From an uncultured Acidimicrobiaceae bacterium (GTDB lineage: Bacteria > Actinomycetota > Acidimicrobiia > Acidimicrobiales > Ilumatobacteraceae): a stretch of DNA of 11,054 bases. Under the pieces are notes generated by a model. It was not told where the DNA came from and searched no databases. It was given only the letters and a program-made list of their open reading frames with translations. Location: contig CAIZMV010000080.1 of the NCBI GenBank assembly GCA_903934195.1, forward strand, positions 1-11,054. The letters run 5' to 3'. Position 1 is the stretch's first letter. Every line of letters starts with the position of its first letter. The position numbers and the translations under genes are program-made. This document shows positions 1 to 6,289 of this stretch, piece by piece.

Positions 1-89
1 ATAAAGACCTGTTGATGATCGTTGCCCACTGCAGAAAGTGCAGTTGCATCAGCGAGCTTCATTTGCTCCGGCGTGAGGACAGCTATCAC
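1..89 (-). CDS. nnrE: NAD(P)H-hydrate epimerase (partial, N-terminus only)
   Basis: Only the first 29 or so codons are in the window; the gene continues past the left edge. The visible residues read (M)IAVLTPEQMKLADATALS, which matches the start of the YjeF N-terminal (epimerase) domain, where a V-L-T-P-x-x-M-x-x-A-D pattern is usual. The family converts the R epimer of hydrated NAD(P)H to the S form. In actinobacteria it is often fused to the ATP- or ADP-dependent dehydratase (NnrD/Nnr), which cannot be seen here. Context supports the call: a nnr gene commonly follows acpS in this phylum. The chosen start is a GTG at 89; a TTG at 113 in the same frame would add eight residues. Neither has a well-spaced ribosome binding site, so the exact start is open. 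The gap to acpS is about 43 bases, suggesting cotranscription. Confidence 0.8.
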   Translation of the reverse strand, partial: MIAVLTPEQMKLADATALSAVGNDHQQVF

Positions 90-132
90 TCTCTCAGCGT
101 ACGCCCGGTTCAATTACACACCAACGCAATAA

Positions 133-498
133 CTAGAGCGCGGCGACAACCGCCATTGCTGTTGTGTCTGTATGGGTGATAGAGACATGCCATGTGGAGA
201 CTCCATGCGCATTAGCAAGAGTCTCTGCCCTGCCTGACACGAGTAGATGAGGTGCCCCAGATGACATCTTCTCAATTGAGACATCATGGAAGTCGAAAGC
301 GCCGAGGCCAACCCCGAGTGCTTTCATAGTTGCCTCACGTACAGCGAAACGCGCAGCAAGTGATGCAGCATCGTCGGTACGCCCTTCAAGCGATGTCAAT
401 TCGGCAGATGTAAACAATCGCTGGCGCAAGTGCGGACGGCGTTCAAGCAATTTGCGAAAGCGATCAACATCAACGGCGTCGATACCAATGCCCAACAT
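133..498 (-). CDS. acpS: Holo-[acyl-carrier-protein] synthase
   Basis: This 121-residue protein is a full-length AcpS (family usually 115-130 residues). AcpS transfers 4'-phosphopantetheine from CoA to the conserved serine of acyl carrier protein in the cytoplasm, activating fatty-acid synthesis. Visible motifs are GIGIDAVDVDRF at residues 3-14 with the Mg-binding Asp7, FTSAEL at 29-34, LAARFAVREATMKALGVG at 47-64 carrying Glu55 and Lys59 (equivalents of E. coli Glu58 and Lys62), and a C-terminal WHVSITHTDTTAMAVVA strand pair. The usual K-E-A of the second motif is R-E-A here. The ATG at 498 lies two bases after the glmS-like stop (501-503). There is no strong Shine-Dalgarno sequence, so translational coupling to the upstream gene is likely. 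It ends with TAG at 133-135. Confidence 0.95.
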   Translation of the reverse strand: MLGIGIDAVDVDRFRKLLERRPHLRQRLFTSAELTSLEGRTDDAASLAARFAVREATMKALGVGLGAFDFHDVSIEKMSSGAPHLLVSGRAETLANAHGVSTWHVSITHTDTTAMAVVAAL

Positions 499-500
499 TT

Positions 501-3500
501 CTATTGACCGTCAGTTCGCCACAAGTCGGCGCTCTCAGAAACCGGGTTAATCAACAAGTCAGCAATTGACACTTCTGCAAGTCTGTCTTCGCGGAATGTT
601 CCTTCAGTTTCAGACACCCAGTCAACCAGGCGGTCATAACGGCGGTCGTACCCTTGCAGCACTTGGCGCGCAGTACCAGCGGCAACCGTGTCGTGGAATG
701 CAACGTGCATGAGTGAAATACCCACGGTTGTTGAACCATGAACCTCTGGAACAAACACAACGGTACGACCATCTTTGCGACCGCGAGCAACAAGTACTTC
801 TTGGTCAGCAGCGACACGGTGCTTCGTACCTACGAGAGTTGTATTTGTTGTTACACGAGACGTGAGGTCTTTTGCTACGCCACCACGATCAATGATGGAA
901 ACTGTGGCGTTGCGAGCATCACCGGCAATGGCGTACCTGGTGAAACCTTCAACCGATGCAACTGCAGCATCAAGTGACGCGAGCACCTTGAGCGTTGCAT
1001 ACGACAGATTGTCGCGCGATGCGCCGGCTTCAAGCACTGCGCGAACAAGAGCACGATCAAGGAGGCCTTCTTCGCTGCGAGAGATTCCGACGGTGACTGT
1101 CTTTGCTTGGTGCTTGATGGCGTCAATTGGGCGAGTCAATTCATCAATACTGCGTGTGAGCGCATCGATGAGATCATCAAGAAGAGCAGATGGTGAAGCG
1201 GTGCGACCAGTTTGGCGTTGGAACGCTTGCAATGGTTGAGGCCCAGTGACAATACGAAGAAGAGAAACCAAACGGACCGCTGTTGAGGCTTCGAGATTGC
1301 CGTCGTATTGGCCAGTTGCCAAAACTTGAAGGAACTGCTGAGTGACAGGAACGATTTGTGCTTCAACCTGGGTTAGCGCAGTGTCGCCACTACCGCCACG
1401 TCCGACAACCACTTCTACAACTTCACGTAGCTGGCGTAACGGACGAGCAAGTGCGTCAATGGCCAATGCTGCTTCGTATCCGAACAAGTGGCCGACCATC
1501 GAAGACAACACAAAGGCAAGCGCAGGGTCTGCAACCGGCACGTACACGACTGCTGCTGCAGCGGAATCAAAACGAGTTTCACCTTGTGTGGCAACAACAA
1601 TAGGAATTGCTTTGTGAGCCTTGAAGATTGCGACTTCTTTTGCCACGTCGGTAGCAGTACCGTCGCTAAGGCCGGCAGCGCACACGAGAATCATTGGCTC
1701 GCACGAAAGGTCAATGTGCTTTTTATCTTCAGTGACATCACACGAAATTGATTTGTAACAAAGCTCTGACAGCTTGATACGCACCTCATGTGCAGCAACC
1801 GTGTTCGGGCCGTTGCCCACAACTGCCCAGTAACGCTTCATAGGTGCGTACTTCTGTGCGATAACACCAATTTCACTACGTTGCGCAATCACTGTTTCCA
1901 TAGCCGCTGGCATATGAACAAGCGAATCAAGGATGCGATGCATACGGTCAGCATCAACCTTGCCCGTTGCCTGTGCGATAGCACACGACAAAATTGCTCC
2001 GGCAGCAACTTGTGCGTAGAACGCTTTGGTGCTTGCGACACTCATTTCAATGTCACGACCATCCGATGTGTAATACACACCGTGGGCTTTGCTGGAAAGC
2101 TCGCTTCCGCGACGATTCACAATTGCCAGTACTGCTGCACCGCGCGATGCGACGAGGTCAACTGTTCTGTTGGTATCAGTGGTGGTGCCACTTTGACTGA
2201 CGGCAATTACCAACATGTCAGACATATCGGTTGACATTGCAAAACCTGAGAGTTCAGTTGCAGTGAGTGCCTCTACTTGAACGGAGGCATCAAGCAATGA
2301 ACCAAGCACCGGAATAAGAGAAGTACCGGCGACGGCTGCGGTGCCCTGACCGATAACACGAATACGGCGAATCGATCCACTGGCTAAACGATCCTTGATC
2401 GCTTTTGGCATGGTGAACGAATCAAGATCAGGCACAAGTCGGCCATTCACTTCAAGCGTGCGACCACGAATTGTCTTTCGGAAACTGCGAGGAGCTTCAG
2501 TGATTTCCTTTAGTAGGAAATGCGGGGAATCACCGCGATCAATATCGCGCGTTGTTACTTCGGCAACTGCAACGTCGTTATCAGTAACCGGAATCTCTAT
2601 TCCGTCATAGGCGATGCGAGTAATGCCTTCAACTGTGCCTGCTCCGTCTACGCGAAGGCGCACTACTTGCCCACGTGAATTGGGGTCGCCTTCTTTACGA
2701 GGCGTCTCGCCATCAAGGCGTACAAAGTGCACTGTCTCTTCAACAGTTCCGTATGGTTCGCTTGCAACAATGAAACGATCTTCAGCAAGACCGATATACA
2801 AACCTTGACCACTGCCGAACAATGCCAAGTACATATCGTTCGGGTCACTTGCAGTCATGTAGCCAATTGCGACTGAACCTTCAAACTGGGTAACTGCATT
2901 AAGGAATGCTGCTTGTGTATCAAGACCAGTTCCTCGACCGCGATCGACGATGGCAGGGATCACTTTTGCATCCGTTGTTATCGGATCTGCGAATCGCAAG
3001 TTATGGCGCTCACGCAATTCAGTGTGGTTATCAACGTCGCCGTTAAGTACCGCAACCGAAACCTGCTGGCCTTCAACATCTATTTCTTCACCAGTAACGG
3101 GGTGAGCGTTCGGCTCGGAAATGATTCCGACACTCGCCCACCGCGTATGGCCAAGCACCGCTACACGCGAATCAGGTACGGAAAGAGCAGTACGCAACAA
3201 CGCATCTGCACTGACAGCATCACGCATGTGCTTAGTGTTGTCACCCAGTTCACCAATTTCTGCAGCTGCCTTATACACAAACACCAAAGTGGAACCGCTG
3301 TGGCGAACGCTGGTGTTTGTAAACAATGGATCAGATGTACGACCGGCCATCAGACCAGTTAGTTCGGATGACAATGAAGCAAACGAGGGAGATGTGACAA
3401 GAACGCTGATACCAGCAGAGTCACGACCACGAACTTCCATGCGGTCGATAGCCGAGAAGGCTTGATGAATTGCGAAGTACCCGACCAATGAGGATGCTCC

Positions 3501-3899
3501 GGCACCAGCACCTGCAAAAACATGTACCGCATCAGCTGCACGTAAACGATCGCGACGAATTGCCCACGACGCATCTTTCACACGCGACAAGCGAGCCACT
3601 TCAGCGTCGAGCGTGGCTGTATCAACATGAAGGGCGTCAATGCGAGCCTCTTCAGCTGCGGCCACTACATCGATGGCATCAAGTGATGCGGTAATCCGAG
3701 CAATCAATGCTGCATTGCCAACAAGAGCCTGAATACCTGCATCGCCCCGCAGCATTTGGTCGGCTGCCATGAGGGCATCAGCAATAAGTACGCAATCAGT
3801 GCCTGCATTCACTGCAGCTGCGAGTAAATCCTCGATGCTCTGTGACGTAGGCACACTGCGGGTGCTCGGCCGGGGCAGGATGCCAATAATGCCGCACAT
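501..3899 (-). CDS. glmS: Enlarged GlmS-like protein (glutamine amidotransferase plus two SIS domains)
   Basis: The 1132-residue product has the domain order of glutamine:fructose-6-phosphate aminotransferase, which makes glucosamine-6-phosphate, but is nearly twice the usual 600-620 residues. Glutaminase features: MCGIIG with nucleophile Cys2, RGRDSAG (157-163), HTRW (251-254), NG (286-287) and TTD (308-310). SIS1 (about 510-645) has SQSGTTTDT (568-576) and SVASTKAF (620-627). SIS2 (about 685-825) keeps Lys709, Glu712 and His728, which align without gaps with E. coli Lys485, Glu488 and His504. Three oddities: a helical insertion at about 15-138 just after the Cys2 strand, an unrecognised C-terminal extension (about 834-1132), and Arg825/Glu826 where the Schiff-base Lys603 would be expected. 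The ATG at 3899 is fixed by Cys2. The gene follows glmM by 31 bases, which supports a GlmS role, but a divergent sugar-phosphate specificity or regulatory protein cannot be excluded. Confidence 0.85.
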   Translation of the reverse strand: MCGIIGILPRPSTRSVPTSQSIEDLLAAAVNAGTDCVLIADALMAADQMLRGDAGIQALVGNAALIARITASLDAIDVVAAAEEARIDALHVDTATLDAEVARLSRVKDASWAIRRDRLRAADAVHVFAGAGAGASSLVGYFAIHQAFSAIDRMEVRGRDSAGISVLVTSPSFASLSSELTGLMAGRTSDPLFTNTSVRHSGSTLVFVYKAAAEIGELGDNTKHMRDAVSADALLRTALSVPDSRVAVLGHTRWASVGIISEPNAHPVTGEEIDVEGQQVSVAVLNGDVDNHTELRERHNLRFADPITTDAKVIPAIVDRGRGTGLDTQAAFLNAVTQFEGSVAIGYMTASDPNDMYLALFGSGQGLYIGLAEDRFIVASEPYGTVEETVHFVRLDGETPRKEGDPNSRGQVVRLRVDGAGTVEGITRIAYDGIEIPVTDNDVAVAEVTTRDIDRGDSPHFLLKEITEAPRSFRKTIRGRTLEVNGRLVPDLDSFTMPKAIKDRLASGSIRRIRVIGQGTAAVAGTSLIPVLGSLLDASVQVEALTATELSGFAMSTDMSDMLVIAVSQSGTTTDTNRTVDLVASRGAAVLAIVNRRGSELSSKAHGVYYTSDGRDIEMSVASTKAFYAQVAAGAILSCAIAQATGKVDADRMHRILDSLVHMPAAMETVIAQRSEIGVIAQKYAPMKRYWAVVGNGPNTVAAHEVRIKLSELCYKSISCDVTEDKKHIDLSCEPMILVCAAGLSDGTATDVAKEVAIFKAHKAIPIVVATQGETRFDSAAAAVVYVPVADPALAFVLSSMVGHLFGYEAALAIDALARPLRQLREVVEVVVGRGGSGDTALTQVEAQIVPVTQQFLQVLATGQYDGNLEASTAVRLVSLLRIVTGPQPLQAFQRQTGRTASPSALLDDLIDALTRSIDELTRPIDAIKHQAKTVTVGISRSEEGLLDRALVRAVLEAGASRDNLSYATLKVLASLDAAVASVEGFTRYAIAGDARNATVSIIDRGGVAKDLTSRVTTNTTLVGTKHRVAADQEVLVARGRKDGRTVVFVPEVHGSTTVGISLMHVAFHDTVAAGTARQVLQGYDRRYDRLVDWVSETEGTFREDRLAEVSIADLLINPVSESADLWRTDGQ

Positions 3900-3930
3900 A
3901 ACTACAGATTACCCTCGCCAGTTAGCCGCA

Positions 3931-5262
3931 TTAGTGCGTTCCTTCAATAGACCCACCATGCAGATCGACAACTGCTTGGGCAAGGCGCATGGCAATTGAC
4001 TCTGCCGTTATTTGATCTGCTGCTTCCACCATGACACGCACTAAAGGTTCTGTCCCTGAAGACCTCACCAAAATGCGACCATTGTCGCCTAATTCGGCTT
4101 CCGCAATTGCAATCTGATCAGCGATGTCATGCACGGGGTCATGGACACGATTCAGCGTGCGAATGTTCACGAGTATTTGCGGGTACGACTGCATGATTGA
4201 TGCAGCTTGATCAAGAGTGACACGTGCGCGCGTGATGTATTCAACCAACTGCAATGCAGCCAACAGACCATCACCCGTTGTGGCATGCGCACGGTGAATA
4301 ACATGACCGCTCTGTTCGCCACCTAATACGAAATCAAATTCATCGAGTGCAACAAGAATGCTGCGGTCCCCGACTGGCGTAATGACAACATCAATGTTGT
4401 TGTCACGCATGGTGTGGTGAAAACCAAGGTTTGTCATCACGGTTACCGCAACGCCTTTGTTGCGAAGGAGGCCACGGTGGGCAAGATCAACTGCTGCAAT
4501 AGCCATGATGTGGTCACCATCAACCAACGCACCACTAGCGGCGACCGCGATGAGACGATCGCCGTCTCCATCAAAAGCAATTCCAATATCGGCACCTTCG
4601 GCAATCACTTGCGCGGCCAATTGCTGTGGCGCAGTTGCACCACATTTGTCGTTGATGTTGCGGCCATTAGGAGATGCATTAATCACTGATACATCTGCGC
4701 CGGCAGACATAAAGACTTCGGGCGCGACATGTGACATTGCACCATTGGCACAATCAAGAACTACTCGAACTCCGGTTAGTGCTTCACCGACAACGTTCAG
4801 ACGATGTGTTGCGTACTCACCAAGAATTCCGGTGGCGTCGTGAATAGTTGGTTGTTCATGCAGAACAGGCTCCGACACCATGGCGTGCCATTCGCGCTCA
4901 ATTTCTATTTGTTCAGCGTCGCCGAGCTTTGCTCCGCCCGATGCAAACACCTTGATGCCGTTGTCAGACCACACGTTGTGTGACGCGGTAATTGCAATGC
5001 CAACCCAGCCATATTGTTCTGCCGCATAAGCAATTGCTGGCGTTGGTACAACACCCATGAGATGTACGGCAACACCTTCAGCTGCGCATCCGGCAACGAT
5101 GGCGTCTTCTAATTCAGAACCACTTTCTCGCGTGTCGCGGCCAATAACTATGGCGCTTGGGCGCAGCACACGAGCGGTGGCACGTGCAAGGTCACGGGCT
5201 AAATCAGTAGTGAGTTCGTCGATAGCGACGCCACGAACGCCGTCTGTTCCGAAATGCAACAT
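3931..5262 (-). CDS. glmM: Phosphoglucosamine mutase
   Basis: This 443-residue protein is a full-length GlmM, which interconverts glucosamine-6-phosphate and glucosamine-1-phosphate, the step before UDP-GlcNAc and peptidoglycan. It belongs to the alpha-D-phosphohexomutase superfamily. Landmarks in order are FGTDGVRG (4-11), the phosphoserine loop TASHN (92-96) with Ser94, the metal-binding DGDGDR (231-236), the sugar-binding GEQSGH (315-320) and the phosphate-binding RSSGTEP (400-406). The residue after ASHN is Val97, where Pro is usual. The ATG at 5262 has a good ribosome binding site (GAGGAG, 5271-5276), eight bases upstream. It follows rpsI by 48 bases, a gap that holds a hairpin (5279-5301), and precedes the glmS-like gene by 31 bases. 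The pairing of two consecutive amino-sugar genes strongly supports the assignment over phosphomannomutase. Confidence 0.97.
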   Translation of the reverse strand: MLHFGTDGVRGVAIDELTTDLARDLARATARVLRPSAIVIGRDTRESGSELEDAIVAGCAAEGVAVHLMGVVPTPAIAYAAEQYGWVGIAITASHNVWSDNGIKVFASGGAKLGDAEQIEIEREWHAMVSEPVLHEQPTIHDATGILGEYATHRLNVVGEALTGVRVVLDCANGAMSHVAPEVFMSAGADVSVINASPNGRNINDKCGATAPQQLAAQVIAEGADIGIAFDGDGDRLIAVAASGALVDGDHIMAIAAVDLAHRGLLRNKGVAVTVMTNLGFHHTMRDNNIDVVITPVGDRSILVALDEFDFVLGGEQSGHVIHRAHATTGDGLLAALQLVEYITRARVTLDQAASIMQSYPQILVNIRTLNRVHDPVHDIADQIAIAEAELGDNGRILVRSSGTEPLVRVMVEAADQITAESIAMRLAQAVVDLHGGSIEGTH

Positions 5263-5270
5263 GTATTGAT

Positions 5271-5276
5271 CTCCTC
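5271..5276 (-). promoter_or_regulatory. Ribosome binding site of glmM
   Basis: The minus strand reads GAGGAG, followed by eight bases and the ATG at 5262. It fixes the glmM start and shows that glmM can be translated independently of rpsI. Confidence 0.8.
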
Positions 5277-5278
5277 GC

Positions 5279-5301
5279 GCACGGTGCAGAGCGCACCACG
5301 C
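5279..5301 (-). other. Candidate RNA hairpin between rpsI and glmM
   Basis: On the minus strand GCGTGGTGC and GCACCGTGC can form a 9-bp stem (seven Watson-Crick pairs and two G-U wobbles) around a five-base loop, GCTCT. The wobbles work only in the minus-strand transcript; the plus-strand RNA would have A-C mismatches. It ends two bases before the glmM ribosome binding site and has no following T run, so it resembles an attenuator or processing site more than a strong terminator. The function is inferred. Confidence 0.4.
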
Positions 5302-5310
5302 AAATAGGAA

Positions 5311-5706
5311 TCAGCGCTTGGTGAACTGAGGCGCCTTACGGGCCTTCTTGAGACCGTACTTCTTGCTTTCTTTCTTACGTGAGTCACGAGTAAGAAGACC
5401 AGCTTTTTTCAGTGCTGGACGCATTTCAGGATCAAGTTCAATGAGTGAACGAGCAATAGCCATGCGCAATGCGCCAGCCTGGCCAGTTACGCCTCCGCCA
5501 AAAATATTTGCGTGAATGTCGAATGACTCTTCACGCTCTACAACGCGAAGCGCTTCAGTGACAACCATGCGCTGTGTTGCTGTAGTGAAGTACGCCTCGA
5601 TTGGGCGACCATTGACAACGATTTTTCCGGTACCGGCGCGAGTGATTGCGCGAGCAACAGCTTCTTTACGACGACCAGTTGTTTGGGTGAGAGGTGTGTT
5701 AGCCAC
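5311..5706 (-). CDS. rpsI: 30S ribosomal protein S9
   Basis: The 131-residue product is ribosomal protein S9 (uS9) of the small subunit head. It shows the conserved TGRRKEAVARA near the N-terminus (10-20), the F-G-G-G-V-T-G-Q-A-G-A-L-R core (69-81), GLLTRDSR (108-115) and the basic tail ending in KKARKAPQFTKR, whose last residues reach the P-site tRNA in known ribosomes. Length is normal for the family. The start is a GTG at 5706, supported by AAGGAG five bases upstream and by the usual start of the protein. It lies 17 bases after the rplM stop in the conserved rplM-rpsI pair, so the two are surely cotranscribed. Confidence 0.98.
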   Translation of the reverse strand: MANTPLTQTTGRRKEAVARAITRAGTGKIVVNGRPIEAYFTTATQRMVVTEALRVVEREESFDIHANIFGGGVTGQAGALRMAIARSLIELDPEMRPALKKAGLLTRDSRKKESKKYGLKKARKAPQFTKR

Positions 5707-5711
5707 GATGA

Positions 5712-5717
5712 CTCCTT
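5712..5717 (-). promoter_or_regulatory. Ribosome binding site of rpsI (supports GTG start)
   Basis: AAGGAG on the minus strand lies five bases before the GTG at 5706. No ATG is available at this point, so this site decides the start of S9. It sits in the 17-base gap after rplM. Confidence 0.85.
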
Positions 5718-5723
5718 AGTAGC

Positions 5724-6170
5724 TCAGCGCGCCTTGGCAGCGCTGAGATTGAAAACGACTGGGGACTGTGCAGCATGAGGATGTTCAGGTCCTGCGTACA
5801 CGTTGAGCTTCTTTACCATCTGGCGACCAAGTGGTCCCTTTGGCAACATGCCTGCGATTGAACGAGTGATTGCATCAGCAGGTTTACGATCGAGCAAGTT
5901 TTGGTATGTCTCGCTCTTCAAACCACCTGGATAACCGGAGTAGGTATACACCATGCTCTTTTCAGACTTGCCTGATGTCATAACGATCTTTGATGCGTTG
6001 ATGATGATGACGTGATCGCCTGAGTCCATGTGAGGAACGAATGTTGGCTTGTGCTTGCCGCGAAGAAGACGTGCAACTTCGGTGCAGAGACGGCCAAGGA
6101 CAAGACCTTCAGCGTCGATGACGTGCCACGCGCGGGTGATCTCGCTTGCTTTTGGTTGGTATGTACGCAT
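5724..6170 (-). CDS. rplM: 50S ribosomal protein L13
   Basis: The 148-residue product is ribosomal protein L13 (uL13), an early-assembling large-subunit protein. It has the family start MRTYQPKASEITRAWHVIDA, then VLGRL (24-28), LLRGKHKPTF (36-45), SGYPGGLKS, GMLPKGPLGRQM and LNVYAGPEHPHAAQ near the C-terminus. I chose the ATG at 6170. The same frame is open further upstream to a GTG at 6194, but the added eight residues are not part of L13 and the homologous start is at the internal Met. The ribosome binding site is modest (AAGAAG, 4 bases before ATG). It is the first gene of the left block, with a candidate promoter at 6231-6260. Confidence 0.97.
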   Translation of the reverse strand: MRTYQPKASEITRAWHVIDAEGLVLGRLCTEVARLLRGKHKPTFVPHMDSGDHVIIINASKIVMTSGKSEKSMVYTYSGYPGGLKSETYQNLLDRKPADAITRSIAGMLPKGPLGRQMVKKLNVYAGPEHPHAAQSPVVFNLSAAKAR

Positions 6171-6230
6171 AAGACTTCTTTCAAGGGAACCCACAACGGG
6201 CCGCCGGAACCCCTAAATGGGGGCTTAGTA

Positions 6231-6260
6231 AGGATAGGGGCGAAATATGCCTCTCGGCAA
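6231..6260 (-). promoter_or_regulatory. Candidate sigma70-type promoter for rplM-rpsI
   Basis: On the minus strand TTGCCG (6255-6260) and TATCCT (6231-6236) are separated by 18 bases; each matches four of six positions of the -35 and -10 consensus. Transcription would start near 6224, giving a leader of about 54 bases before rplM. The 119-base region between the divergent genes (6171-6289) is the only reasonable place for a promoter of this block. No equally good promoter for the plus-strand gene was found. Judged by eye only. Confidence 0.4.
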
Positions 6261-6289
6261 CCGCGGTCTCAGGTAGAAATGACACTTGT

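Noticed and set aside
775..1239. A 154-residue Arg/Ser-rich plus-strand reading frame, and similar plus-strand frames up to 5270
   Set aside because: They are antisense to the glmS-like and glmM genes, which carry clear conserved motifs; compositions are typical of shadow frames.
6171..6194. Upstream GTG start for L13 at 6194
   Set aside because: The eight added residues are not part of the L13 family and the ATG at 6170 gives the conserved start.
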